Of a stretch of DNA of 64,000 nucleotides, positions 42,688 through 52,529 are shown piece by piece. The stretch comes from Cognatishimia sp. WU-CL00825 (lineage in GTDB: Bacteria > Pseudomonadota > Alphaproteobacteria > Rhodobacterales > Rhodobacteraceae). Position 1 is the stretch's first letter. Every line of letters starts with the position of its first letter. A program made the position numbers and the translations under genes. The DNA lies in NCBI RefSeq assembly GCF_040364665.1, contig NZ_BAABWX010000003.1, positions 189,987 to 253,986 on the forward strand, read 5' to 3'. The notes beneath the pieces are model-generated. The model worked only from the letters and a program-made list of their open reading frames with translations. It ran no database searches and had not been told where the DNA came from.

Positions 42688-44117
42688 GGGAAGGGGTCGC
42701 CAGTGGCGGCCCTTTCTTTTTGTGCGTCGATCACCTGTCGCAGGGTGCCAAGCGCCTTGTCCAACTCTTGCTCGTCAAATCCGCAATAGCCCAACAAAAT
42801 GCCATTGCACTTAGCCGGCCCAGAACAGAACCCCGATAGCGCCTCGATGTCCAACCCTGCCTTGCGCCCCGCGGACATCACATTCGTATCAGGCAAATCA
42901 ATGTTCAAATGAAACGCGATCTGCATGCCTGCGTGATGGTCAGTGAACCAGCCAACATCCTGAAACCGATCTTGCAAAGCCCCCAAAAGGAACGCGCGCC
43001 GTTTTCCATAAATGCGGCGGACCCGTCGCAGGTGGCGATAGAATTCTCCGGACTGCATAAAATCAGCCAAAGGTGCCTGCGGCATCTGACTGGCTTTGCG
43101 GCCAAAACGGCGCAGGGTTGTGACAAACCTGGCCTGTAAACTCTTGGGCACAACCACATAACCCATGCGCAATTCGTTCGAAAAAATTTTTGAGAAACTA
43201 CCAATATAGATCGAGCGCTGCAGCCCATCAAAGCCCGCAAGCGCCGGAATTGGCCGGCCCGCAAAGCGAAACTCACTGTCATAGTCATCCTCGATCAGCC
43301 AACTGCCCTGACGCTGTGCCCAGGACAAAAAACTCTGCCGCCGTTGCAGCGACATGGTCCCACCCAGAGGATACTGATGCGAAGGAGTTAAGATGGCCGC
43401 CTTGGCTTTGACCTTTGGCAAGATTGCCCCCTGCGTATCCGTGGCCATAAACCCCAGCGTTAGACCACGATCTGCAATGAAATGCTTTAGCGGGCGATAC
43501 CCGGGGTCCTCGACGGCAATGGTATCGCCAGCCTGTGCAAGGCAACGCAAACACAGTTCCAACGCATCGCTCGCCCCAGCGGTGACAATCACCTGATCAC
43601 AATGGGCTTCAACCCCGCGCCATTCTGCGATGTGATCAGCGATAGCGCGGCGTAGACCCTGATGACCAATTAGTGAATCATCGCTGCCAAGCTGCACCGG
43701 TGCACTCCGAAACACCCGCGCCACAGTCCGGCCCCAGGCACGATGCGGAAACAGCCGCATATCTGGCTCTCCGGCCCGAAATGGTGCCGCTGGATTTGTG
43801 GTCGCCATTGCAGGGCTTGTGGTGATCAAAGGCTTTGCCAAAGTCCCGCCAAGCTCTAACGCACCGGTGTCACAAATTTCATATCCAGCACCGGGACGCC
43901 CCAGAATATAGCCTTCTGCCACCAATTGATCATAGGCGGTCACCACCGTTGTGCGCGACACGCCTAATTCAATTGCAAGGCTGCGGGTCGGTGGCAGTTT
44001 TTGCCCGGCCAACAGCGGCCCAGATTGAACATGTCGGCGCACGGCCATGCAAATCTGCTCAAAAACCGGGGTTTTTGACGCGCGATCCACAGCAAAGGTC
44101 AGCGAATGTGCGGGCAT
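42675..44117 (-). CDS. MocR/PdxR-family regulator
   Basis: 480-aa protein: an N-terminal GntR winged helix (LPPTRSLAIELGVSRTTVVT, AYDQLVAEGYILGRPGAG) fused to an aminotransferase-I domain that binds PLP (VIVTAGASDALELCLRCLAQ, AVEDPGYRPLKHFI, EDDYDSEFRF, and the Lys in YIGSFSKIFSNELRMGYVV). The closest functions are PdxR (vitamin B6) or GabR/TauR-type control. No target gene is adjacent; the divergent space to the left gene is short. Which metabolite it senses is unknown. Confidence 0.88.
   Translation of the reverse strand: MPAHSLTFAVDRASKTPVFEQICMAVRRHVQSGPLLAGQKLPPTRSLAIELGVSRTTVVTAYDQLVAEGYILGRPGAGYEICDTGALELGGTLAKPLITTSPAMATTNPAAPFRAGEPDMRLFPHRAWGRTVARVFRSAPVQLGSDDSLIGHQGLRRAIADHIAEWRGVEAHCDQVIVTAGASDALELCLRCLAQAGDTIAVEDPGYRPLKHFIADRGLTLGFMATDTQGAILPKVKAKAAILTPSHQYPLGGTMSLQRRQSFLSWAQRQGSWLIEDDYDSEFRFAGRPIPALAGFDGLQRSIYIGSFSKIFSNELRMGYVVVPKSLQARFVTTLRRFGRKASQMPQAPLADFMQSGEFYRHLRRVRRIYGKRRAFLLGALQDRFQDVGWFTDHHAGMQIAFHLNIDLPDTNVMSAGRKAGLDIEALSGFCSGPAKCNGILLGYCGFDEQELDKALGTLRQVIDAQKERAATGDPFPKTD
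42691..42721 (+). terminator. hup terminator, distal hairpin inside the MocR-type gene
   Basis: AAGGGGTCGCC pairs with GGCGGCCCTTT around AGT (two wobble pairs), followed by CTTTTT. It lies in the last codons of the convergent MocR-type gene, so these bases serve as coding sequence on one strand and terminator on the other. Confidence 0.6.
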
Positions 44118-44167
44118 GAATTGGTCTGCCTAGGTGGTCATTTTTGCCAAGTTACCACAAACCAAAA

Positions 44168-46189
44168 TCAAGGGACACAGGCCCGCACTTCGACAAATGT
44201 GTCGTTATAGGCGGCCCCTTCCCTCAGGTCACAACGACTGTTTGACGAAATCAACGAATTCACAGTCAATTTTGTATCGCTGGTGGCCCTCCAAGTGCCT
44301 TTTGGGCTGTAAACCACACCCAACTTTACCGCATCGCTGATCTGCAGCATCAGCGTGACTTCACCCAAAGCATTCCAGACCATCACTTTTTGGCGGTCTT
44401 GCAACCCTCGAGCGGCGGCATCTTCTGGGTGCATCTCAAGTATCTCTGGGCCCTCAGATGCCGCGCAGCCGCCAAAGGTTGCATTGATGCGTTTGTCAGA
44501 CGAAGGTGTCACAAGCGTCAGGGGCAACGCAGCCTCCGCCGCTTTATACTGCGGCAGCGCACAGCCAAACCGCGCCTCTAGATCGGCGCTATAGAGTTCG
44601 ATTTTGCCCGAACGTGTCTGTGGCGCGAGCGCGTCGCACAAAATAGCATCCTGCCCCATATCCCCTCCGGCTTGCACCGGGCTTTCAAGATCAATTTCAC
44701 TTGGTCGTTGTCCCAGATCCGCAAAGGCCTGATCCATTAGCGCCATGTCGCTGTCCTGAAATTCCGGCTCGGAAAAGCCAAACCGTGCTGCCAGGCGGCG
44801 AAAAATCTCTGTATTTGGCAGGGCCGCGCCAACCGCCGAAATGACAGGGGCTGACCGTTGCACATAGTTTTGTCCATAGGCCCCAAAAATCTCGTGGTGC
44901 TCAAAATGACTGGCCGCCGGCAAGATGACATCGCACAGCGCCATACTGTCGGTCATCGTTACATCGCAGCCGACCACAAAAACATCTTTCTGAGACAAAG
45001 CCCGGATCATCTTGCCTTGGTCCGGATGGGTGGCAACGGGATTGTGGTTATAGATCATCACAGCCTTTACAGGCGTGGCAAGATCCTGATCCAACAACAT
45101 GTCTGACACATCCAGAATGTTGAAACGCCGCGCCGGCTTGCTGCGCAAATGCGTGGCTTGCAAACGGTCAGACGTTTTGACCGCATGGCCACCAGACTTT
45201 GCGATGATCCCAGCACCAAGCCGCCCGTGTTGCCCCGTCAAAGCATTTAGCGCCATAGCTGCGCGCAACCCTGCCCCGCCTGACCTGTTGCGTTCAATCC
45301 CCACGCCCACGCTGGTCGCCATGGCGCGTGCCTTGATGATCCAACCCAGCAATGTGTCAAAATCCGCTGTCTCTATCTTGCACAGCGTCGCAACCTCTGC
45401 GGTGCCATATTGCCCTGCGGCCTGCAAAAAACGCGCACTTCCCAACACCCATCGAGTGAGAAAATCTTTGTCCAAAGCATCGCGCTGCTCCAGCCCGGCC
45501 GCCAGCGCCATGGCCAGAACCACATCTGTGCCCGGAGTAATTTGCAGAAACAAATCAGCTTGGTCTGCAATTTTGGTGCGCTTTGGATCAATCACCACAA
45601 GCTTTGCGCCGCGCGCCCGCGCCGCTTTGATAACCCGTGTGAAATGCAAGTTTGAAACGGTAACATTATTGCCCCAGACCAAAATCAGGTCGCTGTGAAC
45701 CGCCTGTGCGGGTGGCATGCCCGGCGCATCACCATAAAGGCTGCCATAGGCCGCCCCGCGCACACCGCCACACAGGGGGCCGCGGTCAAGCTCTGTCGCG
45801 CCCAGCCGATTGAAAAACCGCATGTCCATCGAGCCAGCCGCCAATTCACCATGCGGACCCGCATAGTTCAGCGGCAATACCGCTTCTGCTCCAAAGCCAT
45901 CAATAGCCGCGGAAAAGCCCGCATGCACCAAATCCAAAGCCTCTTTCCAGGAAATGGGTTCAAATCCCGCGCCGCTACGTTTCATCGGATGGCGCAACCG
46001 TTTTGCGCCATGCACAAATTCCCCATAGCTGCGCGCAACTTTTTTACAAATCACACCACCCGTATAACCATTGGCCTTGGATCCACGCACATTCTGGATT
46101 TCATCTCCCAGAACTTTGACGCTCAAACTACAGGTGTCCGGGCAGTCCAACGGGCAGACGCTTGGCAATATTCTTGGCTGTTGGTTCAT
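44168..46189 (-). CDS. Molybdopterin-dependent oxidoreductase
   Basis: 673-aa protein of the DMSO-reductase superfamily. The N-terminus has a [4Fe-4S] site (CPLDCPDTC, then VICKK) and the molybdopterin-binding parts include LILVWGNNVTVSNLH, VVIDPKRTKIADQADLF and IYNHNPVATHPDQGKMI. The C-terminal molydop-binding domain starts LTLVTPSSDKRINATFGG. There is no twin-arginine signal, so it is probably cytoplasmic, and no electron-transfer subunit is next to it. Substrate not assignable. Confidence 0.82.
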   Translation of the reverse strand: MNQQPRILPSVCPLDCPDTCSLSVKVLGDEIQNVRGSKANGYTGGVICKKVARSYGEFVHGAKRLRHPMKRSGAGFEPISWKEALDLVHAGFSAAIDGFGAEAVLPLNYAGPHGELAAGSMDMRFFNRLGATELDRGPLCGGVRGAAYGSLYGDAPGMPPAQAVHSDLILVWGNNVTVSNLHFTRVIKAARARGAKLVVIDPKRTKIADQADLFLQITPGTDVVLAMALAAGLEQRDALDKDFLTRWVLGSARFLQAAGQYGTAEVATLCKIETADFDTLLGWIIKARAMATSVGVGIERNRSGGAGLRAAMALNALTGQHGRLGAGIIAKSGGHAVKTSDRLQATHLRSKPARRFNILDVSDMLLDQDLATPVKAVMIYNHNPVATHPDQGKMIRALSQKDVFVVGCDVTMTDSMALCDVILPAASHFEHHEIFGAYGQNYVQRSAPVISAVGAALPNTEIFRRLAARFGFSEPEFQDSDMALMDQAFADLGQRPSEIDLESPVQAGGDMGQDAILCDALAPQTRSGKIELYSADLEARFGCALPQYKAAEAALPLTLVTPSSDKRINATFGGCAASEGPEILEMHPEDAAARGLQDRQKVMVWNALGEVTLMLQISDAVKLGVVYSPKGTWRATSDTKLTVNSLISSNSRCDLREGAAYNDTFVEVRACVP

Positions 46190-46300
46190 AACATCCTCAC
46201 TGATTTGCTTTCAGATAGGTTGATTTTGGCCTCTTAAAAACTGCCAATTTTGTCAAAAACAACCAAACCAATTTGTGCTTGACCCAAATACCCTAGGGGA

Positions 46301-46325
46301 GCGCAGAGAATGGATTTCTCTGCGC
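46301..46325. repeat. 10-bp hairpin upstream of ccdA
   Basis: GCGCAGAGAA (46301-46310) and TTCTCTGCGC (46316-46325) are perfect arms around TGGAT, in the 251-base gap between the divergent molybdoenzyme and ccdA genes. No T run follows. It may be an mRNA leader structure or an operator. Confidence 0.7.
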
Positions 46326-46440
46326 GGAGGCAGCGCCCCTGCCCGCGACAGCCAAATCCTAACATCAACCACACGCAATATTGAACAGAACTGCATCGCG
46401 AAATGCTGACAACACATCGGAAAAACGGCATGTTCGCCGC

Positions 46441-47154
46441 ATGGATCTGATTTTTGCATATGCCGCTGGCCTGCTGACATTGATTAACCCCTGTGTCTTG
46501 CCTGTGCTGCCCATTGTATTGGCCACCGCATTGCAAGCCAGCCGCCATGGGCCTTTGGCTATTGCCGCCGGGCTCAGCCTGTCTTTTGTTACCCTTGGGC
46601 TGCTGGTGACCGCATTTGGGCACGCCATTGGACTGTCGATAGATGACATTTCGCGGGCCGGGGCCGTTCTTATGGTGGTGTTTGGGCTGATATTGCTTGT
46701 GCCGCGGTTCTCAACGGCCTTTACCGCTGCCACTGCTGGATTTGCCAGTCAGGCAGATGCCCAAATGGATCATATTGACCGCGCAACGCTGCGAGGGCAG
46801 TTTTTAGGCGGCGTGCTTTTGGGGGCCGTCTGGAGCCCCTGTGTTGGGCCAACTCTGGGCGGGGCAATATCGCTTGCGTCGCAGGGACAAAGCCTGACCT
46901 TCGCCACTGCAATTATGATGTGTTTTGCACTTGGTGTTTCCACATTGATCATTGGCCTTGGCTATGGCGCGCGATCTGCCTTGCAACGCCGTCAAGCCCT
47001 CATGCGCAAAATCGCTGCCACAGCACGCCCGATGATGGGGGCGGTGTTTGTTGCTGTTGGGCTGATGTTGTTTTTCCGTCTACACCATATCGCCGAAGCT
47101 TGGTTGCTGGACCACATGCCGCTTTGGTTGATTGATTTATCTGTGTCCCTGTAA
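46441..47154 (+). CDS. ccdA: CcdA/DsbD-type membrane thiol transporter
   Basis: 237-aa protein with about six helices that passes electrons from cytoplasmic thioredoxin to the periplasm. Its two redox Cys are in LLTLINPCVLPVLPIVLATA and GAVWSPCVGPTLGGAISLAS. ATG 46441 starts the first helix; the frame is open earlier. The periplasmic thioredoxin-like gene follows 10 bases later, forming a split DsbD-like pair. Confidence 0.87.
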   Translation: MDLIFAYAAGLLTLINPCVLPVLPIVLATALQASRHGPLAIAAGLSLSFVTLGLLVTAFGHAIGLSIDDISRAGAVLMVVFGLILLVPRFSTAFTAATAGFASQADAQMDHIDRATLRGQFLGGVLLGAVWSPCVGPTLGGAISLASQGQSLTFATAIMMCFALGVSTLIIGLGYGARSALQRRQALMRKIAATARPMMGAVFVAVGLMLFFRLHHIAEAWLLDHMPLWLIDLSVSL

Positions 47155-47164
47155 GGAGTTTGCC

Positions 47165-47572
47165 ATGAACCGCCGTTCATTTATCGCCCTCGCCGCCGCG
47201 TCCACCGCTCTGCCATTTGCCGCGCAGGCCGCCACAAATTACACACCGGGGTTGGTGGCCAAACATCTGGCGGCTGGCGACACTGTCTTTCTTGATTTCA
47301 AAGCCAGCTGGTGCACCACTTGCCGGGCGCAGGAACGTGTTATTGCGCGCCTAAAAGACAATAATGGCGCGTATGAAAAGAACATCGTGTTTATCGATGT
47401 GGATTGGGACCAATATGGCCGGTCTGACCTGGTGCGCGATCTGAAAATTCCGCGTCGCTCTACCCTAGTTGCATTGAAGGGCGATGCCGAACTTGGGCGC
47501 ATCGTGGCTGACACCAACCGCAAAAAGATCAAAGCGCTTATGGATCAAGCCCTAGCGGCCGCTTCTGCCTAG
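47165..47572 (+). CDS. Exported thioredoxin-like protein
   Basis: 135 aa with a signal of Tat-like form (NRRSFIALAAASTALPFAA) and an active site WCTTC in FLDFKASWCTTCRAQERVI. The core matches the C-terminal domain of DsbD (VDWDQYGRSDLVRDLKIPRR). It probably receives electrons from the CcdA-type protein encoded just upstream and reduces periplasmic disulfides or oxidised thiols. The next genes encode methionine sulfoxide reductases. Confidence 0.87.
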   Translation: MNRRSFIALAAASTALPFAAQAATNYTPGLVAKHLAAGDTVFLDFKASWCTTCRAQERVIARLKDNNGAYEKNIVFIDVDWDQYGRSDLVRDLKIPRRSTLVALKGDAELGRIVADTNRKKIKALMDQALAAASA

Positions 47573-47683
47573 GGGTCTTGGCGGGGATATGATCACGCCT
47601 TGGTCAGCGCTCTGTAACAACCGTTTGAATTCAGCCATACTGCCCCATCTATTGCGCAAGACACTCAAAAGATGGAGACCCTC

Positions 47684-48133
47684 GTGAGCACATATCGCAA
47701 AGACGCAGACGCAATCGCACAGCTGACTGACGAACAGTTTTGGGTCACGCAGGAAAACGGCACTGAACGGCCGGGATCTGGCAAGTTGTTGGGCAACAAA
47801 GAACCCGGCATTTATGTGGATGTCGTTTCTGGCGAACCGCTTTTTGCAAGTTCTGACAAATATGAATCCGGCTGCGGCTGGCCCAGTTTCACCAAACCGA
47901 TCGAAACCGCACATGTCACCGAAGTACATGACAGCACCCATGGTATGATCCGTACCGAAGTGCGCTCTGCCCATGGTGACAGCCATCTTGGGCATGTATT
48001 TCCCGATGGGCCCGCGGATCAAGGTGGGCTGCGCTATTGTATCAACTCAGCCAGCCTGCGCTTTGTGCATCGTGACGAGATGCAGGCCGAGGGCTATGGT
48101 GCCTATATTGACCAAGTGGAGGATCTCGCATGA
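47684..48133 (+). CDS. msrB: Peptide methionine-R-sulfoxide reductase MsrB
   Basis: 149-aa enzyme reducing methionine-R-sulfoxide. Catalytic Cys is in [15 protein letters not shown]; a second Cys in [13 protein letters not shown] may resolve the disulfide. The two CxxC zinc pairs of many MsrB proteins are absent. GTG 47684 is preferred because GGAG lies 6 bases upstream; ATG 47672 overlaps that site. Overlaps msrA by four bases. Confidence 0.92.
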   Translation: MSTYRKDADAIAQLTDEQFWVTQENGTERPGSGKLLGNKEPGIYVDVVSGEPLFASSDKYESGCGWPSFTKPIETAHVTEVHDSTHGMIRTEVRSAHGDSHLGHVFPDGPADQGGLRYCINSASLRFVHRDEMQAEGYGAYIDQVEDLA

Positions 48134-48642
48134 GCACACGCGCTGTACTGGCCGGGGGCTGTTTTTGGGGCATGGAAGACCTGATCCGCAAACAAAAAGG
48201 GGTGCTTAGCACCCGTGTGGGCTATACCGGAGGAGACGTGCCAAATGCCACCTACCGCAACCATGGAACCCATGCTGAAGGCATCGAAATCACCTTTGAC
48301 CCAGAGGTGACCACCTATCGCGCTGTTCTTGAGTTCTTTTTTCAGATCCACGATCCAACGACGCCAAATCGTCAGGGCAACGATGTTGGCAGCTCGTATC
48401 GGTCCGCTATCTACTATGTGGATTCTGAACAAAAGGCTGTCGCGCTGGACACGATTGCTGATGTCGACGCCTCTGGATTGTGGCCCGGCAAGGTTGTGAC
48501 CCAAGTGGAACCCGCCGGAGATTTTTGGCAAGCCGAAGAGTTCCACCAGGACTATTTAGAGAAGAACATTGGCGGCTATACCTGTCATTTTCCACGTGCC
48601 AATTGGGTGCTGCCCAAGCGCGCGCTAGACGAGGGCCTCTGA
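48130..48642 (+). CDS. msrA: Peptide methionine-S-sulfoxide reductase MsrA
   Basis: 170-aa enzyme with the active site [17 protein letters not shown] and family parts [20 protein letters not shown] and [24 protein letters not shown] sequence, the latter beginning [12 protein letters not shown]. Together with MsrB it repairs both sulfoxide isomers. Its last 18 bases overlap the end of the convergent hydantoinase-type gene, so opposing transcripts overlap here. Confidence 0.93.
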   Translation: MSTRAVLAGGCFWGMEDLIRKQKGVLSTRVGYTGGDVPNATYRNHGTHAEGIEITFDPEVTTYRAVLEFFFQIHDPTTPNRQGNDVGSSYRSAIYYVDSEQKAVALDTIADVDASGLWPGKVVTQVEPAGDFWQAEEFHQDYLEKNIGGYTCHFPRANWVLPKRALDEGL

Positions 48643-50640
48643 TGCAATTCGAGGCCGCCCTGTGGCCTCGACCTTGACGCTGCCCTGCACAAAGATCTCG
48701 CGGCCTTCAACTGTCGCAACTTTCAGTTCCCGCTCTGCCACAACATGCAGGCCCTGGGCACCATTGCGTTGGGCCTCTTGATTTGCAGCCTCTCGCAATT
48801 TTGCTTCCAGATAATCAAGCGCGGCCTCTGAACTGGTGAAATCCCGCGGCTGTTCGGTAAAATGCACCCGAAACACCCCTTCGGATGGCGTGGTCACATT
48901 GCCAGATTTTCGAATGGTCACCCGGCCACTAACCGCGCCAATTGCGTTTGCAACATCCGCATGCTCAGGCAAAATCAGCCGTGCGCTAAGACCCTTGCTG
49001 ATATCGGCATAATAACATTGTGCTGCGGCGCCCAAGGCAATCAGGGGCAGCTCCAGCGCTGCCTTCATAGACAATAGACCATGGTGACCGCGCAGCGCTC
49101 TTTTCAACAAAGGGTGACGTGCCAACGTTGTCGCCGGCGCATCAAACGCGGGGGTTTCTGCGGCAATCACAGTTTCCAACAAAGCCGTTTCTGATTGCGC
49201 AGCCAATTGATTGACCACTTGCTCGGCCATCTCGGATGCAGAGCTGGCCAACGGTTTGCCTGCACCAGTGCGTCGGTGCGCCAGCAACTGCAGCGCCTTT
49301 TCAGCGGCCCCCCGATCCCAATGCGCGACCTTGCCGAGCACATGGCTGGCATCAGTCGGCGTTGCGCCCGCAAGCTGTACCAGCCCACGCGACACAAGCG
49401 TGCGCATGGCGGCTCGGTCAAGTCGGTTTTGCCCAATTTCTGCCAAAGGCCACACCGCTGTGCCGATACGCGCCAACAGGGCTGCGGGGCGTGGGGGCAG
49501 GCCCTCGACAGTCTGGATCCCGAGACCGCGTACAAAACACCCATCCAATTCGTTGGGCACTGCCTGCGCCAATTGCCGATCAAGCGCGGCATGCACGCGA
49601 TCTGGGGCCTCTTGCACCAATTGGCTTATAGGCACAACGCGCGCTGGTCCCAGCGTGATCTCGCCGTCCAGCCCATGTGCAGAGATATGAACCGCGCTGT
49701 CCCCACCAATGCCAAAGGTGCGCATCGCCACCGCCTCTACCATGGTTTGATGGGCCCCGACCCGCGCGCCATTTGCATCAAGCGCCGGCCGCCCCTGACG
49801 CAACAAGGCCACATCCGTGGTGGTGCCGCCTATATCGCTGACCACTGCGTTCTGTGCGCCGGTCAGCCATTGTGCCCCCACCAAAGACGCCGCAGGCCCG
49901 CTGAGAATGGTTTCGATGGGCCGACGGCGCGCTTCTTGGGCAGAAATCAAAGCCCCGTCCCCACGCACCACCATCAAAGGCACACGCAGACCCAACTGCG
50001 CCAGCCGCGCGCTAGCGCTTTGGATCAGGACGTCGATCATACCCACAAGCCTGGCATTCAACACCGCCGTTACGGCCCGTTTGGGCCCGTTAAGCTTGGC
50101 AGACAGATGATGGGAACAGGTCACAGGTTTGCCGGTTGCTCTGCGAATGATCTCCGCGGCTTGCGCCTCATGGCTTGTGTTGCGCGTGGCAAATTGTGCG
50201 ACCACCGCAAAACCGGTCACTGCAGCGCCGTGCTCTGCCAACCACTGCTGCAAATGTTCAACATCCAACGCGGTGATCTCTTGGCCCGCATGGTCATGCC
50301 CCCCGGAAATTGCCACAACCGGGTCACCCTCCAAAGCCTCCTGCAACCCGTGGCGCATCACATCTGCCGCATCAAACCCCACCAGCACCAAGGCAACGCG
50401 ACCCCCTTGGCCTTCGACCAGCGCGTTTGTGGCCAATGTGGTGGACAGGCACGCCAGTCCAATCTTTGCCGCGTCAATCCCTGATTGGCGCAAAACTGCC
50501 GAGACCGCGCCACCGATACCAAGCGATAGATCCTGACGGGTTGTGGGGGATTTCGCCTTGGCGATCACATCGGTTTCATCGCGGATCAGCACCGCGTCGG
50601 TATAAGTGCCACCTGTGTCTATGCCTAATGCCAAGCTCAT
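48625..50640 (-). CDS. HyuA-type hydantoinase/oxoprolinase subunit A
   Basis: 671-aa ATP-dependent amidohydrolase family protein: [20 protein letters not shown] at the N-terminus, [40 protein letters not shown] and a C-terminal domain. The B subunit usually found next to HyuA is not adjacent, so the substrate (hydantoin, 5-oxoproline, acetone or similar) is uncertain. ATG 50640 overlaps the queG stop (ATGA), and the 3' end overlaps msrA. Confidence 0.83.
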   Translation of the reverse strand: MSLALGIDTGGTYTDAVLIRDETDVIAKAKSPTTRQDLSLGIGGAVSAVLRQSGIDAAKIGLACLSTTLATNALVEGQGGRVALVLVGFDAADVMRHGLQEALEGDPVVAISGGHDHAGQEITALDVEHLQQWLAEHGAAVTGFAVVAQFATRNTSHEAQAAEIIRRATGKPVTCSHHLSAKLNGPKRAVTAVLNARLVGMIDVLIQSASARLAQLGLRVPLMVVRGDGALISAQEARRRPIETILSGPAASLVGAQWLTGAQNAVVSDIGGTTTDVALLRQGRPALDANGARVGAHQTMVEAVAMRTFGIGGDSAVHISAHGLDGEITLGPARVVPISQLVQEAPDRVHAALDRQLAQAVPNELDGCFVRGLGIQTVEGLPPRPAALLARIGTAVWPLAEIGQNRLDRAAMRTLVSRGLVQLAGATPTDASHVLGKVAHWDRGAAEKALQLLAHRRTGAGKPLASSASEMAEQVVNQLAAQSETALLETVIAAETPAFDAPATTLARHPLLKRALRGHHGLLSMKAALELPLIALGAAAQCYYADISKGLSARLILPEHADVANAIGAVSGRVTIRKSGNVTTPSEGVFRVHFTEQPRDFTSSEAALDYLEAKLREAANQEAQRNGAQGLHVVAERELKVATVEGREIFVQGSVKVEATGRPRIASEALV

Positions 50641-51677
50641 TTCAGCCCTTTCAATTGGCCCTGCGCCCAAAGCGCTGCGTCTGCCACCGCCGCATCCGGG
50701 TCCTGCAGCAAATTCTCGACCTGTATCAAATGATCCGGCATGCCAGAATTGCCAATGGCATAAAGCACATTGCGGATAAACCGATTGCGGCCAATGCGCT
50801 TGATCGGGCTGCCGGAAAACAAACTGCGAAATCCCGCGTCATCCAGACCCACTAACTCTTTGAGAGAAGGGGCCATCAATGCGTCACGGGCGTGATAACG
50901 CATCTCGCGCGCCTCAACTGCGAATTTGTTCCAGGGGCAAGCCGCAAGACAATCATCACAACCATAAATGCGGTTGCCAAGCAGCGGCCGAAGATCTGGA
51001 TCAACCGGCCCATGATGTTCGATGGTCAAATAAGAAATGCAACGCCGCGCATCAATTTGATGCGGGTTGGGAAAAGCCCCGGTCGGACAGGCGTCCAAAC
51101 AGGCCCGGCATGACCCGCAATGGTCAATCTCTGCGGCGTCAACGGGCAAATCAACGGTGGTGAACACCGAACCGATAAAAAACCAAGATCCTAAGTCGCG
51201 ACTGACCAAATTGGTATGTTTGCCCTGCCACCCCAGGCCAGCCGCTTGCCCCAAAGGTTTTTCCGCAACTGGTGCCGTATCGACAAACACTTTCACTTCG
51301 GTCTCAGAACCGGTTTCCGCAATCAACCAGCGCGCCAGACGCTTGAGCCGCTTTTTGACCAGATCATGATAATCTTTGTTTTGCGCATAAACAGAAATTG
51401 CGCCGCGATCCGCCATGCCGTGCACAGCACAGGGGTCATGATCCGGCGTATAGCTTTCCCCCAGCATTATGATCGAGCGCGCCTCAGGCCACAGCGCCGC
51501 CGGATCAGATCGCCAATGGCTGCGCTCTGACAGCCAGCCCATTTGTCCTTGATACTCTTTGGCCAAAAACCCCTGCAGATCTTCTGGCACTTGGGGCACA
51601 GAGTCAGGGCGGCATATCCGGCAAAGATCAAAGCCAATCGCCTGAGCTTCGGCCACCAATCGTGCTTTCAATTCCAA
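50637..51677 (-). CDS. queG: Epoxyqueuosine reductase
   Basis: 346-aa cobalamin- and Fe-S-dependent enzyme making queuosine in tRNA wobble positions. Two ferredoxin-type [4Fe-4S] motifs are [17 protein letters not shown] and [15 protein letters not shown]; the N-terminal part has [20 protein letters not shown]. The likely start is TTG 51677 with AAGGAG 8 bases upstream. It is coupled to the HyuA-type gene by ATGA. Confidence 0.93.
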   Translation of the reverse strand: MELKARLVAEAQAIGFDLCRICRPDSVPQVPEDLQGFLAKEYQGQMGWLSERSHWRSDPAALWPEARSIIMLGESYTPDHDPCAVHGMADRGAISVYAQNKDYHDLVKKRLKRLARWLIAETGSETEVKVFVDTAPVAEKPLGQAAGLGWQGKHTNLVSRDLGSWFFIGSVFTTVDLPVDAAEIDHCGSCRACLDACPTGAFPNPHQIDARRCISYLTIEHHGPVDPDLRPLLGNRIYGCDDCLAACPWNKFAVEAREMRYHARDALMAPSLKELVGLDDAGFRSLFSGSPIKRIGRNRFIRNVLYAIGNSGMPDHLIQVENLLQDPDAAVADAALWAQGQLKGLK

Positions 51678-51776
51678 ACCCAGCTCCTTGTTCTTGAAAC
51701 AAATACCCTCGGGGGTGAATTGTAGGGAATTGGCAAATTCCCGAAAAGAGGGGGCAGACAGCCCCCTGCTGCGCCC

Positions 51777-52442
51777 TCAGAAATCAAGGTCAGCGTAATG
51801 CGGCGGAGGCGGAAACCCCGACACCTGATCTGCCAGAATAGACCGAAAGGCCGGGCGCGACTTAATCTTGGCATACCAGTCTTTCACCACGTCAGAACGG
51901 TTCCAATCCACATCGCTGATGTAATCCAAAGACGACAAATGCGCGGCGGCGGCAAAATCCGCGAGCGTCATTTGATCGCCCGCCAGCCAGCGGCGATGAT
52001 CCAGCAACCACGCCATATAATCCAGATGGTATTTCACCGCCTTGGCGCCGGCTTTGACATTTGTGCTGTCCGGGTATCCACTGCCCTGCACCTTTTTGTT
52101 CACCCGTTCATACAACAGTTTGCTTGTGACCTCTTGATGGAACTTGTCATCAAACCAGCTTACCAACCGGCGTACTTCGTAGCGGCCGTCAGCAGTTTTT
52201 GGCATAAGCCCAGGGTCAGGATAGGCCTCTTCAAGATACTCACAAATCGCAGCACTTTCTGCCATGGTCTTGCCGTCGATCTTCAGCACCGGCACTTTGC
52301 CAGCCGGATTGCGACGCAGAAAATCAGGATCCTGCTCCCAGTACCGCTCTTCGACCAGATCGACTTCGATCTTTTTCTCAGCTAGGCTCAGACGCACCTT
52401 ACGGCAAAACGGCGACAGGGGGGCGTGGAATAGGCGGGCCAT
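51777..52442 (-). CDS. Glutathione S-transferase family protein
   Basis: 221-aa cytosolic protein. The thioredoxin-like N-terminal domain starts MARLFHAPLSPFCRKVRLSL and has the glutathione-binding GKVPVLKIDGKTMAESAAIC. The C-terminal helical domain includes WLAGDQMTLADFAAAAHLSS. The Cys in SPFCRK could be catalytic, as in omega/beta types. Substrate unknown. ATG 52442 chosen because it starts the first strand. Confidence 0.87.
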   Translation of the reverse strand: MARLFHAPLSPFCRKVRLSLAEKKIEVDLVEERYWEQDPDFLRRNPAGKVPVLKIDGKTMAESAAICEYLEEAYPDPGLMPKTADGRYEVRRLVSWFDDKFHQEVTSKLLYERVNKKVQGSGYPDSTNVKAGAKAVKYHLDYMAWLLDHRRWLAGDQMTLADFAAAAHLSSLDYISDVDWNRSDVVKDWYAKIKSRPAFRSILADQVSGFPPPPHYADLDF

Positions 52443-52529
52443 CAAACAACCAAAGTTAGGGATTCTCCTCCCTAATTGCCGAAATACCACGACGGTTTCA
52501 ACAGGCTTATCAGCGCCACGTGCATGGTT

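Noticed and set aside
49195..50484. Long open frame antisense to the HyuA-type gene
   Set aside because: Its composition is Arg/His/Gln-rich and it has no family pattern; a shadow of the coding strand.
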